From assembly GCA_018697095.1 (NCBI GenBank), contig JABHSG010000001.1, positions 1-64,000 of the forward strand: DNA of 64,000 bases, written 5' to 3'. Below, piece by piece: positions 8,560 to 16,914 of the stretch (the stretch's first letter is position 1; each line of letters opens with the position of its first letter). The DNA is from an archaeon. Its GTDB lineage: Archaea > Nanobdellota > Nanobdellia > Woesearchaeales > GW2011-AR9. The notes under the pieces are model-generated. The model saw nothing but the letters and a program-made list of their open reading frames with translations, was not told the origin of the DNA and ran no database searches. A program made the translations under genes and the position numbers.

Positions 8560-9795
8560 CTAACGCGAACTCACAATCTCAACAACATCAAGATTTGAGA
8601 GTACATGTTCTTTACCCACCGTCTTTTTCGTTTTCACATCAATTGCACGAATAAAACCTCTTCCAAGGTCAGTATGCAATTTATATGCAAATTCTAAAGC
8701 AGTTGTTCCTTGCGGCATTAAAAAACAATCCGGAAGTACATTTCCATCTTTATCTTCAAGTTTGCTTGATCCACCTGGATGAATTGCAATATACTTCAAA
8801 ACATCAAACACAACTGTATCTAATGCTTTCTGTACACCAGTTCCAAATTCAAGTGGTTTAACAACCTCTTTTTCAATAAACTTTAAAGCCGCAATCTGCT
8901 TCTCAGTCAGTTTAGAAGCATCAAGGATATTAAAAGACTTCTCGCCTGGAATATATTCAATGAGACCTGCCTTTCCAGCTTCACGAAGTGCAAGTTCACT
9001 CTCACCACTTACCAAAACTAGTGGTAACAATGGAAAAGTCTCCCGTAACAAAGAGATGTTTTTTTTAGAACTTGGCATGTCTACTTTATTACACACAATA
9101 AGCATTGGTTTTGTTTTCTGGCGAAGACCAACCGCAATAGCTTTCAAATTATCCTCTGTCCAACTAAGTGGTCTTTCAATATCAAGGTCTAATTCTCCAA
9201 TTACTTCTTTTGCTATTTGTTCAGTCACCCGCAAACCACTAAGTTGTTTTGCAATAGCTACACTTGGGTCCTGTTTTTCTTGTTGCATTTGCCTAGAAAA
9301 CTTCGCCCATCCCTTCTCTAAGATACCTAAATACCATAAATCAAGTTCAAGTTCTAAAAATCTCACGTCATTACATGGATCATAAGTCCCAGGACCAACA
9401 CTTTCGCCCTTTTCATTTGTTGATCCACTAGCATCGATCACATGAATTAAGGCATCTGCCTGACGTAAATCATCTAAAAACTGATTCCCCATACCTTTAC
9501 CTTCAGAAGCACCAGGGACAAGGCCAGCAACATCAATAACTTGAATTGGAACAAACCGATAATGATCAACTTCAGAATTTAATTTATTTTTACTAGAGAT
9601 CACATATCCTTCCCTTGGATTCGCATTTTTTCCAGAGATCTCTTTTGCCACATCAGTTATTTTAACATAAGCCACTCCCGAATTTGGTTTTATTGTCGCA
9701 AAAGGATAATTTGCAATTTCAACATCAGCAAGAGTAATTGCCTTAAAAAAAGTACTTTTACCAACATTAGGTTTTCCTACGATTCCAATTAACAT
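8560..9795 (-). CDS. ychF: YchF/OBG-family translation-associated ATPase/GTPase
   Basis: 411 aa. A TRAFAC P-loop NTPase of the OBG family that associates with ribosomes. G1 GKPNVGKST at 7-15, G3 DVAGLVPGASEG, G4 NKVD (LIVCNKVDMP), and a C-terminal TGS domain (MPQGTTALEFAYKLHTDLG). Archaeal members keep NKxD where bacterial YchF has NxxE. Length is normal for the archaeal group. It is divergently transcribed from mqo. Confidence 0.93.
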   Translation of the reverse strand: MLIGIVGKPNVGKSTFFKAITLADVEIANYPFATIKPNSGVAYVKITDVAKEISGKNANPREGYVISSKNKLNSEVDHYRFVPIQVIDVAGLVPGASEGKGMGNQFLDDLRQADALIHVIDASGSTNEKGESVGPGTYDPCNDVRFLELELDLWYLGILEKGWAKFSRQMQQEKQDPSVAIAKQLSGLRVTEQIAKEVIGELDLDIERPLSWTEDNLKAIAVGLRQKTKPMLIVCNKVDMPSSKKNISLLRETFPLLPLVLVSGESELALREAGKAGLIEYIPGEKSFNILDASKLTEKQIAALKFIEKEVVKPLEFGTGVQKALDTVVFDVLKYIAIHPGGSSKLEDKDGNVLPDCFLMPQGTTALEFAYKLHTDLGRGFIRAIDVKTKKTVGKEHVLSNLDVVEIVSSR

Positions 9796-9937
9796 CCCCT
9801 GTCTCCATAAAACAGATTATAAATACTTTTTGTAAATAATCTACACTTAAAATAATTAAAAATCCACTATATTAACAAATAATTCACAAATCACCATTTT
9901 GTATCTATTATCATTATTATGATTATTATTCAAACAT

Positions 9938-9949
9938 AAATTTATATGT
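9938..9949 (+). promoter_or_regulatory. TATA box of mqo-like gene
   Basis: AAATTTATATGT is centred 28 nt before the ATG at 9972, which suggests leaderless transcription. Confidence 0.5.
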
Positions 9950-9971
9950 AAACTAGTGATCATATACCTCA

Positions 9972-11297
9972 ATGCAAACAGAACACCATGATGTCACAAT
10001 AATTGGCGGTGGAGTAGTAGGTACTGCGTTGCTATACACCCTAGCGAAATACACTGACATAAAGTCTCTAATGTTAATTGAAAAGGAAAAAAAAGTAGCA
10101 CAGATTAATTCTCATCACACAAAAAATGCACAAACTTTACACTTCGGAGATATCGAAACTCATTATACTGTAAAAAAAGCAGAAAAAGTAAAAAAAGCTG
10201 CAGATCTAATTGCTGGATATCTTGAAAATTACAAAAAAGATGGATATTACAAAGAACACAAAATTGCTCTTGGCGCTGGAGAAGAAGAAGTTAAAAAAAT
10301 AGAAAAACATTTTCATGAATTCAAAAAATTGTTCCCAAAATTAAAACTTATCAGAAACAAAGAAATTGAAAAAATAGAACCACTCATCACAAAAGGAAGA
10401 AACCCTAAACAACCCTTAGCAGCAGCAATTTCCGAAGATGGATTTGCAATAGACTATTCAACACTAAGCAGTAATTTTGTAAAAGATGCAAAAAAAATAA
10501 AGAATAAAGAGATAAAAATAAACTTAAATGAAAAAGTAAAATCAATTAAAAAATTAAAAAATTGCTTTCTAATAAAAACAAATCAACAAACACTTAAATC
10601 TAAAATATTAATAACGTCAGCTGGCGCACATTCTCTTGGATTTGCACACCTTCTTGGACTTGGAAAAGAATTTAGTTTATTAACAGTAGCTGGATCTTTA
10701 TTTACAAGCAAAAAAAAAGTATTGAATGGAAAATGTTACACCTTACAAAACAAAAAACTTCCTTTCTCAGCAATTCATGGTGACCCAGATGTTAACAATC
10801 AAAATGTAACTCGTTTTGGACCAACTGCAAAAGTAATCCCACTTCTTGAAAGACACAATTACAAAACGTTTTGGGAATTTTTAAAAGTGTCAATTATCTC
10901 TCCAAACGGACTTATTAGTATAATTAAAATAATGTCTGACAAAGTTTTTTTCAAATATGGAATTACAAACGCAATTTATGACTTGCCAGTCATAGGTAAA
11001 TGGTTATTTACAAAAAGAATCAAAAAGATCATACCTAGCATTAAAAACAGTGATATTAAACGCGCAAACGGTTACGGTGGAGTTAGGCCACAAATAATTA
11101 ATACAAAAACTAAAAATTTACAAATGGGTGAAGCAAAAATCATTGGTGAAAAATGTCTTTTCAATATAACCCCAAGCCCAGGCGCATCAGTTTGTCTAAA
11201 AACAGCCCAAGATGATGCAAAAATAATTGTCTCTTGGCTAGGGAAAAAGTATTCATTTGATGAAAAAAGATTTCTAAAAGATCATAAAAGAAATTAA
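9972..11297 (+). CDS. mqo: Malate:quinone oxidoreductase-like FAD enzyme
   Basis: 441 aa. N-terminal Rossmann dinucleotide motif TIIGGGVVGTALLY (residues 9-22). Then the signature NAQTLHFGDIETHYT, KLPFSAIHGDPD, TRFGPTA, YGGVRPQ and NITPSPGASVCL. These match the short Mqo type of Helicobacter and Campylobacter, which oxidises malate to oxaloacetate and passes electrons to quinone. No partner respiratory gene is nearby, and the acceptor in this organism is unknown. The related L-2-hydroxyglutarate oxidase family is the main alternative, but the GDIET and HGDPD motifs favour Mqo. Probable transfer from bacteria (inference); base composition is like its neighbours. Confidence 0.82.
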   Translation: MQTEHHDVTIIGGGVVGTALLYTLAKYTDIKSLMLIEKEKKVAQINSHHTKNAQTLHFGDIETHYTVKKAEKVKKAADLIAGYLENYKKDGYYKEHKIALGAGEEEVKKIEKHFHEFKKLFPKLKLIRNKEIEKIEPLITKGRNPKQPLAAAISEDGFAIDYSTLSSNFVKDAKKIKNKEIKINLNEKVKSIKKLKNCFLIKTNQQTLKSKILITSAGAHSLGFAHLLGLGKEFSLLTVAGSLFTSKKKVLNGKCYTLQNKKLPFSAIHGDPDVNNQNVTRFGPTAKVIPLLERHNYKTFWEFLKVSIISPNGLISIIKIMSDKVFFKYGITNAIYDLPVIGKWLFTKRIKKIIPSIKNSDIKRANGYGGVRPQIINTKTKNLQMGEAKIIGEKCLFNITPSPGASVCLKTAQDDAKIIVSWLGKKYSFDEKRFLKDHKRN

Positions 11298-11403
11298 TTG
11301 TAGATCTCAGCAAATTTTAAAACATAATTAATAACCAGAGATTTATTACTAGTATATCAATATAATTAGGTATTCTTATATATCCATTTTTATTTCTTAA
11401 CAC

Positions 11404-12054
11404 ATGCCAACCATAACAGGTCATAGAAACAAAAAAAAGCTAATCCAAGCTTTACCCTCAGAAATGAGAGTAAAATATAAAGATATTTTCAATCTCGTTG
11501 ATTTTTATAAGGCATTAAGGTATTGGCTCGAAGAATACAATTGGACCGCTGAAGATGATAGTGGAAAAACTGACGGAGATTTTTATGAAACATTATATCT
11601 TGAAAAAATCGGAACAGATGGTTCAAAAGAGATACGTTTCGAGTGGAGACTTTCAAGAAATTCTCCCAGCTCAGGAAGCATTGGTTCTGGTCAGGCAGTA
11701 AAACAGTACCTTGACCTAAATTTCCAATGTTATGGTGTCTCCAATACCGAAGTTATTCGTGATGGAATTAAATACAAGGCAAACAAAGGAGAAGTAGAAG
11801 TCAAAATGAATGCATATATAGAAAAAAGTTTTGAAAGCACATTTGAAAAACACCCTATATTAAAGCATTTCATAACGCTATTTAATAGAGAGATCTATGA
11901 TTGGAGAGAAAGAGAAAAAGAACTTTACCAAGAAGTATATGTTCTACAAAATTTCATCAAACAATGGTTCAAACTCAAGAGATATCTTCCGTATGAAGAA
12001 GCAAAAGCATTTCATGAAAGTCGTGCATGGCCATCACACCACAAAGAAGATTAA
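11404..12054 (+). CDS. Hypothetical protein
   Basis: 216 aa, not recognised. Soluble, no signal peptide. A beta-rich middle (roughly 60-135, alternating charged and hydrophobic residues such as ETLYLEKI and EIRFEWRL) is followed by a helical C-terminal part with aromatic and charged residues (IYDWREREKELYQEVY). The ATG at 11404 is the first start. Stand-alone gene between mqo and the tRNA cluster. I can offer no function. Confidence 0.75.
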   Translation: MPTITGHRNKKKLIQALPSEMRVKYKDIFNLVDFYKALRYWLEEYNWTAEDDSGKTDGDFYETLYLEKIGTDGSKEIRFEWRLSRNSPSSGSIGSGQAVKQYLDLNFQCYGVSNTEVIRDGIKYKANKGEVEVKMNAYIEKSFESTFEKHPILKHFITLFNREIYDWREREKELYQEVYVLQNFIKQWFKLKRYLPYEEAKAFHESRAWPSHHKED

Positions 12055-12169
12055 TCTAACGCCTAGAAATATAATTTTTTAATTTTATCTTAATTTAGGT
12101 TTAATTTTAATTAAACATACAAAAACTTAATAAAGCATTCTGTATCGCAAAAAGAACTTAAAAGAGCAT

Positions 12170-12296
12170 GCCTCGGTAGCTCAGTGGCTAGAGCACTTGA
12201 CTTGTAGTCACATTGGCCTTATCTGTTATGTCACCATAACTACCAATGGCATGATAAGATATCAAGAGGTCGCGGGTTCAACTCCCGCTCGAGGCT
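12170..12296 (+). tRNA. tRNA-Thr (anticodon TGT) with intron
   Basis: Acceptor GCCTCGG pairs with TCGAGGC (one G-U), T-arm GCGGG/CCCGC, discriminator U73. Anticodon loop CTTGTA-A gives TGT at 12203-12205. A 54-nt intron (12207-12260) sits at the canonical 37/38 position; the exon helix CTTGA/TCAAG flanks it. Inside the intron a GTTATG-TCAC-CATAAC hairpin is visible. The splice-site surroundings (GTCA ... AGAT before ATCAAG) resemble those of tRNA-Lys at 13151, so one endonuclease could process both. Confidence 0.93.
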
Positions 12297-12314
12297 CTTT
12301 TTTACAAAAAACAA

Positions 12315-12439
12315 CCTTCCTTAGTTCAGTGGTTAGAACGCTCCGCTGTAGAAGCCCTTTAGATTAGGTCGAAACGACCAAATATGAAAAAGGGCCAGCG
12401 GTGACGGAGAGATCCCCGGTTCAAATCCGGGAGGAGGGA
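12315..12439 (+). tRNA. tRNA-Tyr (anticodon GTA) with intron
   Basis: Acceptor CCTTCCT pairs with AGGAGGG, T-arm CCCGG/CCGGG, discriminator A73. Anticodon stem CTCCG/CGGAG encloses C-T-GTA-G; a 52-nt intron (12352-12403) follows position 37 and contains a GGTCG/CGACC hairpin. The C1-G72 acceptor pair is the archaeal tyrosine identity pair. It starts 18 nt after tRNA-Thr, so the two are probably one transcript. A T-rich run follows. Confidence 0.93.
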
Positions 12440-12440
12440 C

Positions 12441-12485
12441 TTTTTTTCTTAATTTTTTTTTATTTATCCTAATTTATTTTTTATG
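12441..12485 (+). terminator. Poly-T terminator after tRNA-Tyr
   Basis: Several T-runs (TTTTTTTCTT, TTTTTTTT) directly follow the tRNA-Tyr 3' end, the typical archaeal termination signal. Confidence 0.5.
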
Positions 12486-12609
12486 CTTTTTTTATTTCAG
12501 CATTTTATTCAAATTTAACCACAATAAACATAAAACATAAAACGGCAAATTTATATACCAAAAAATACTACTTAGAAGATATAATAAATTCATAATAAGA
12601 GGACTTAAG

Positions 12610-12879
12610 ATGGCAAAAAGAAAAGTAGCAAAGAAAGGAAAAAGAAAAACTACCAAAACTACAACTTCAAGAAAAAAAGTGACAAAAAGTAAAATTACCA
12701 AGAGATCACCTGCTCGCAAAGCAACTCGCTCTTCTAAAAAAAGGTCTCCCAGAACTATTGGCCCTCGTGGACCAGCAATCATTGCACCTTCACCTAGTAA
12801 AGGTCCAAATAAAGACACATATTTAATGGCTATCGCTGCAATTATTGCAATCGTAATCATTGTTCTTTTAGTCTTGTAA
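12610..12879 (+). CDS. Lys/Arg-rich protein with C-terminal membrane anchor
   Basis: 89 aa. Residues 1-55 are extremely basic and Ser/Thr-rich (MAKRKVAKKGKRKTTKTTT and onward), like a histone tail. A Gly/Pro linker (GPRGP, SPSKGP) leads to a C-terminal hydrophobic helix (about 71-89, AIAAIIAIVIIVLLVL), so it is a tail-anchored protein with a cytoplasmic nucleic-acid-binding tail. Inference: it could tether DNA or ribosomes to the membrane. A TATA-like AAATTTATATACC near 12545 and an AGAGGA ribosome-binding site support expression. It resembles the basic tail of the protein at 2854-3333 but lacks the duplicated motif. Confidence 0.75.
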   Translation: MAKRKVAKKGKRKTTKTTTSRKKVTKSKITKRSPARKATRSSKKRSPRTIGPRGPAIIAPSPSKGPNKDTYLMAIAAIIAIVIIVLLVL

Positions 12880-12917
12880 GGGACTAAAATTACACTTTTT
12901 ACCTTTGCCACCAAAAC

Positions 12918-12926
12918 CTTTATAAA
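12918..12926 (+). promoter_or_regulatory. TATA box upstream of tRNA-Asp
   Basis: CTTTATAAA with A-rich sequence before it. Start of transcription is expected near 12945-12950. The ~75-nt leader before tRNA-Asp opens with an imperfect hairpin (GCAGAGGG ... CCCTTGC, 12941-12961). It is the only clear TATA box before tRNA-Asp, tRNA-Lys and rpoH. Confidence 0.5.
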
Positions 12927-13023
12927 GCGACTGGCTTCCCGCAGAGGGATGTGGCCCTTGCAGCGATCTATGACATTCTAAGACTAAAATCTAAGAAGAT
13001 AGTGTTAACGCTAACAAGATAAT

Positions 13024-13095
13024 GCCCTGGTAGTGTAGTGGTTATCATGGGGCCCTGTCGAGGCCCCGACCCGGGTTCGATTCCCGGCCAGGGCG
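13024..13095 (+). tRNA. tRNA-Asp (anticodon GTC)
   Basis: Acceptor GCCCTGG/CCAGGGC, T-arm CCGGG/CCCGG around TTCGATT, anticodon loop CTGTCGA, discriminator G73. No intron and no encoded CCA. Its anticodon stem is GC-rich (GGGCC), unusual against the AT-rich surroundings but normal for tRNA. Confidence 0.95.
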
Positions 13096-13111
13096 CTCTT
13101 TACACAAAAAA

Positions 13112-13127
13112 GGTGGAACTATCCACC
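13112..13127 (+). other. Perfect hairpin between tRNA-Asp and tRNA-Lys
   Basis: GGTGGA-ACTA-TCCACC, a 6-bp stem with a 4-nt loop in the 55-nt spacer. No T-run follows, so it is more likely a processing signal in a joint tRNA precursor than a terminator. Confidence 0.4.
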
Positions 13128-13150
13128 ACAAAGGCAACTACAAAATGCAC

Positions 13151-13240
13151 GGGCTGGTAGCTCAGCTTGGTAGAGCACTTGACTTTTAAGTCAATCGCAA
13201 AGATATCAAGTGGTCGCGGGTTCAAATCCCGTCCGGCCCG
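13151..13240 (+). tRNA. tRNA-Lys (anticodon TTT) with short intron
   Basis: Acceptor GGGCTGG pairs with CCGGCCC, T-arm GCGGG/CCCGT, discriminator G73. Anticodon TTT at 13185-13187. A 16-nt intron (13189-13204) follows A37; exon helix CTTGA/TCAAG. The bases after G73 read CCA, which may be an encoded CCA end or chance. rpoH starts only 33 nt downstream. Confidence 0.93.
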
Positions 13241-13273
13241 CCATTTTACTCCAAACAATCACAGGTTAACAAA

Positions 13274-13504
13274 ATGACAGAAAACACACATGTACTCGTT
13301 CCAGAGCAAAGAATTCTTTCAACTGAAGAAAAAACACAATTATTACAAGAACTTTCACTAAATGCAGTAGATCTTCCAAAAATAGATTCAACTGATGCAG
13401 GAATTAAAGAATTATCGCCTGAAAATGGAGATATTGTCGAAATCATAAGAATTTCCAAAAATGCCGGGAGATCAAAATATTACCGGGTTGTTATAAACGG
13501 GTAA
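13274..13504 (+). CDS. rpoH: DNA-directed RNA polymerase subunit H
   Basis: 76 aa. The archaeal counterpart of the eukaryotic Rpb5 C-terminal domain; it binds the polymerase jaw near downstream DNA. Family features: HVLVPEQRILS at 6-16, the conserved LPKI motif (LNAVDLPKIDSTD) and the C-terminal GRSKYYRVV. First gene of the polymerase run, 5 nt before rpoB''. No TATA box lies in the 33 nt between tRNA-Lys and its ATG. Confidence 0.95.
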   Translation: MTENTHVLVPEQRILSTEEKTQLLQELSLNAVDLPKIDSTDAGIKELSPENGDIVEIIRISKNAGRSKYYRVVING

Positions 13505-13509
13505 ACAAA

Positions 13510-14985
13510 ATGGACACATCAATATTAGTAAAAAAGTATTTCGAAGAAAAAAAATTCGTTGAAAGTAGTATTCGCTCATTTAACAATTTCATAGAAGTTG
13601 GTCTTAAAGATGTAGTAGAAGAAAATAAAGAAGCAGAACCAAACATTATCCCTCATAATATTGAATCATTCAAAATCCGTTTTGGGAAAATTACTGTTGG
13701 AAAACCACAAATTATTGAAGCTGATGGGTCAAAAAGGCCAATCTTTCCAGCAGAAGCAAGACTTAGAAAAATTTCTTACTCAGCACCTATTTTCTTAGAA
13801 ATCAGTTCATATATTAATGATGTACAAAGAGAAAATTTCAAAGCAGAAATTGGAAAATTACCAATCATGCTAAGAAGTAAATATTGTAACCTTCATGGCC
13901 TTAATAGGGAAGAACTAATCAAAAAAGGAGAAGATCCAACAGACCCAGGTGGATATTTTATCATCAATGGAACAGAACGTGTTTTAGTAACTATTGAAGA
14001 TTTAGCAGAAAACAACTTTCTTGTAGAAAAAGGACCTAAGGACAATATGGTTGGAAGAATCTTTTCAACACAGGGTTCTTATAAAATCCCACATCAACTT
14101 GAAATTAATAAAGAAGGGATATTCACTGTCTCCTTCACAAGAATGAAAGAAGTTCCAATTATAGTTGTTCTAAAAGCAATCGGTATGCTTAAAGATGAAG
14201 ATATAATGAAGGCAATTTCATCTGAAAAAATGTATGATGAAGTTTTACTAAACTTATTCGAATTTGCAGAAATTAAAGACCAAGAAGAAGCAGTTGACTT
14301 TCTTGCACGAAAATCTGGTTTCACTCAAGCAAAAGAGATAAGAGTTGAAAGAGCAAGAGACATGTTAGATAAATTTCTTCTTCCTCATTTAGGAAGAGAC
14401 AAAAATTCTCGTAAAGCCAAGGCTCAAAATCTATGTAAAATGCTCAAAAAAATTGTTAGGGTCCAAAGAAAAGTACTCCCAACTGACGACAAAGATCATT
14501 ATATGAATAAACGTCTAAGATTAAGTGGAAATCTTTTAACTGACCTTTTTCAAGTAAACTTCAAATTACTAGTAAATGATATTCTTTACAATTTTCAAAG
14601 AATCATCAAAAGAGGAAAGCTTCCTTCAATCAAAGTAATTATTCGTGAAAAGCTTCTAACTTCTAGAATCTATTCTGCTATGGCAACTGGAGAATGGGTT
14701 GGTGGCAGACAAGGAGTTTCACAAAGAATTGATAGGGTAAATTTTCTTGCAATGGTTTCTCATTTGCAAAAAGTAAACTCTCCTCTTTCAAGTTCACAAG
14801 AAAACTTCGAAGCAAGGGCTCTTCATTGTACACACATTGGAAGATTGTGTCCAATTGAAACACCAGAAGGAACAAACATTGGTCTTCGTAAAAATCTAGC
14901 AATGCTTTGTTCAATCTCTCAAAATATTGACGAACAAAAGCTTCTTGAAAAAATAGAAGAACTCGGCGTAAAAGCAATACAATAA
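13510..14985 (+). CDS. rpoB2: RNA polymerase subunit B'' (N-terminal half of B)
   Basis: 491 aa, the upstream part of the second-largest subunit (protrusion, lobe and fork). Motifs include PGGYFIINGTERVLV (about 152-166), VGGRQGVSQ and the fork segment CPIETPEGTNIGLRKNLA near the C-terminus. The split from B' lies after the fork, as in methanogens and related euryarchaea. A 53-nt gap separates it from rpoB'. Confidence 0.95.
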   Translation: MDTSILVKKYFEEKKFVESSIRSFNNFIEVGLKDVVEENKEAEPNIIPHNIESFKIRFGKITVGKPQIIEADGSKRPIFPAEARLRKISYSAPIFLEISSYINDVQRENFKAEIGKLPIMLRSKYCNLHGLNREELIKKGEDPTDPGGYFIINGTERVLVTIEDLAENNFLVEKGPKDNMVGRIFSTQGSYKIPHQLEINKEGIFTVSFTRMKEVPIIVVLKAIGMLKDEDIMKAISSEKMYDEVLLNLFEFAEIKDQEEAVDFLARKSGFTQAKEIRVERARDMLDKFLLPHLGRDKNSRKAKAQNLCKMLKKIVRVQRKVLPTDDKDHYMNKRLRLSGNLLTDLFQVNFKLLVNDILYNFQRIIKRGKLPSIKVIIREKLLTSRIYSAMATGEWVGGRQGVSQRIDRVNFLAMVSHLQKVNSPLSSSQENFEARALHCTHIGRLCPIETPEGTNIGLRKNLAMLCSISQNIDEQKLLEKIEELGVKAIQ

Positions 14986-15038
14986 AGATAATAATACGTA
15001 ATAAATTATATCCAAAAATAAAGAAAAGGCAAACTAAA

Positions 15039-16844
15039 ATGGCAGCAGAAGTATATCTTAACCGTAAATTCATTGGAAATGTAGAATCAGCTAACGGGTT
15101 CATCGAAAATTTTAAAGATCAAAGACGTAAAGGACAGATAGCAGAAGAAGCAGGAATCTTCTACGATGAAATTGCAGAAGAGATCCACATTAATTCTCAA
15201 AAAGGAAGGGCACTTCGTCCATTAATTGTTATCAAAGAAGGAACACCCCTTCTTACAGAAAAACATTTAGAACAATTAAAGGCAGGAGAAATCACATGGG
15301 ACGATCTGGTTCACAGTGGGGTAGTTGAATATCTTGACGCTGCAGAAGAAGAAAACGCTCTTGTTGCATATAAAGGAGAATTTCTAACCAAAGACCATAC
15401 TCATTTAGAAGTTTCGCAAGGATCAATTGTAAGTATTACTACTTCATTAGTTCCATTTGGAAATTTCAACCCTTCCTCTCGTTTAATTATTGGAAGTAAA
15501 AACCAAAAACAAGCCGTTGGATACTATGCTGCAAATTACCATATCCGTATGGACATGGATTCAAACCTAATGCACTATCCTCAATTCCCTCTTGTAAAAA
15601 CAAAAATTCATTCAATTAGTAATTATGATGAACATCCAGCTGGACAAAATGTTGTAGTTGCAGTTATGTCTTACAAAGGATATAACATGGAAGATGGAGT
15701 TATCCTTAACAAGTCCTCAGTAGAAAGAGGAATGGCTAGGTCAACCTACTTTAAACCAATCTCTGCAGAACTTTTACGTTATAGCGGTGGGTTAACTGAT
15801 GAACTAGAAATTCCTGACAAAGAGACTAAAGGATATAGAACTGAAAAACAATATACTTCTCTAGAGGCTGACGGTATTGTTCACACTGAAGCAAAATTAA
15901 CTAATAGTGATGTTATTATTGGAAGAACTAGTCCACCTAGATTTTTGAACAGCCTTGATGAGTATAACCTTTCGGCAGGCGTGCGAAGAGAATCAAGTGT
16001 TGCGCTTAAGCACGGAGAAAGTGGAATTGCTGACTTCGTAACATTAACTGAAAGTAGCGAAGGAAATAGATTAATTCAAGTTCGTCTTCGTGAAGAAAGA
16101 ATTCCAGAAATCGGAGACAAGTTTACTTCTCGTCACGGTCAAAAAGGAGTAGTTGGAGTTTTAGTTCCTTCTCAAGATTTACCTTTTACTAATTCAGGAG
16201 TAATCCCGGACTTAATTTTTACTCCACACGGAGTATCTTCTCGTATGACTGTTTCACACTTACTTGAATTACTTGGATCTAAAGTTTCTGCTCTTTCAGG
16301 TAGATTAGTTGACGCTACACTTTTTGATTCAGAAAAAGAAACCGACCTAAGAAAAGAACTAGCAAATTTAGGATTTCAAGAAAATGCAACCGAAGTAATG
16401 TATGATGGAATTACTGGTAAGAAAATGGTTGCAAGAATCTACATTGGAAACATGTACTATCTAAGATTAAAACACATGGTTTCAAAGAAGATACAATCAC
16501 GTGCTCGTGGACCAATTCAGCTTTTAACAAGGCAACCTACAGAAGGTAAAGCTCGTGAGGGTGGACTTCGTTTAGGGGAGATGGAAAAAGATACATTCAT
16601 AGCACATGGAGCGACTCTTTTACTTAAAGAAAGATTCGATTCAGATAAAACTGCAATTCCAGTTTGTACAAAATCTGGATTGATTGGATTTTATGATGGA
16701 AGAAGCAAAACTCTGAAGTCACCAATTTATGGGGAAGACTCAGACATGGCTTATGTTGAAATGAGTTATGCTTTCAAATTATTACTTAACGAATTAATGT
16801 CTCTTGGAATTTATCCTAAGATAAAATTAATTGACAAATTTTAA
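15039..16844 (+). CDS. rpoB1: RNA polymerase subunit B' (C-terminal half of B)
   Basis: 601 aa, with the external, hybrid-binding, wall and clamp parts. Motifs: NVVVAVMSYKGYNMEDGV, GDKFTSRHGQKGVVG, DLIFTPHGVSSRMT and RQPTEGKAREGGLRLGEME near the C-terminus. The typical C-terminal zinc-binding cysteines (CxxC...CxxC) are not evident; only a single C-T-K-S-G segment (VCTKSGLIGFYD) remains, so the clamp zinc site seems lost. Co-linear with the other polymerase genes. Confidence 0.95.
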   Translation: MAAEVYLNRKFIGNVESANGFIENFKDQRRKGQIAEEAGIFYDEIAEEIHINSQKGRALRPLIVIKEGTPLLTEKHLEQLKAGEITWDDLVHSGVVEYLDAAEEENALVAYKGEFLTKDHTHLEVSQGSIVSITTSLVPFGNFNPSSRLIIGSKNQKQAVGYYAANYHIRMDMDSNLMHYPQFPLVKTKIHSISNYDEHPAGQNVVVAVMSYKGYNMEDGVILNKSSVERGMARSTYFKPISAELLRYSGGLTDELEIPDKETKGYRTEKQYTSLEADGIVHTEAKLTNSDVIIGRTSPPRFLNSLDEYNLSAGVRRESSVALKHGESGIADFVTLTESSEGNRLIQVRLREERIPEIGDKFTSRHGQKGVVGVLVPSQDLPFTNSGVIPDLIFTPHGVSSRMTVSHLLELLGSKVSALSGRLVDATLFDSEKETDLRKELANLGFQENATEVMYDGITGKKMVARIYIGNMYYLRLKHMVSKKIQSRARGPIQLLTRQPTEGKAREGGLRLGEMEKDTFIAHGATLLLKERFDSDKTAIPVCTKSGLIGFYDGRSKTLKSPIYGEDSDMAYVEMSYAFKLLLNELMSLGIYPKIKLIDKF

Positions 16845-16914
16845 CACCAAATAAATTGGAACAAAACAATAATTACCATTTTAAAAAAAAATCACCACAA
16901 GAGGACAAATACAA

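Noticed and set aside
8960-9385. Long plus-strand frame inside ychF
   Set aside because: Opposite-strand shadow of a conserved gene.
12492-12914. Minus-strand hydrophobic open frame over the 89-aa basic protein
   Set aside because: Mirror of Lys-rich codons; the plus-strand gene has a TATA box and ribosome-binding site.
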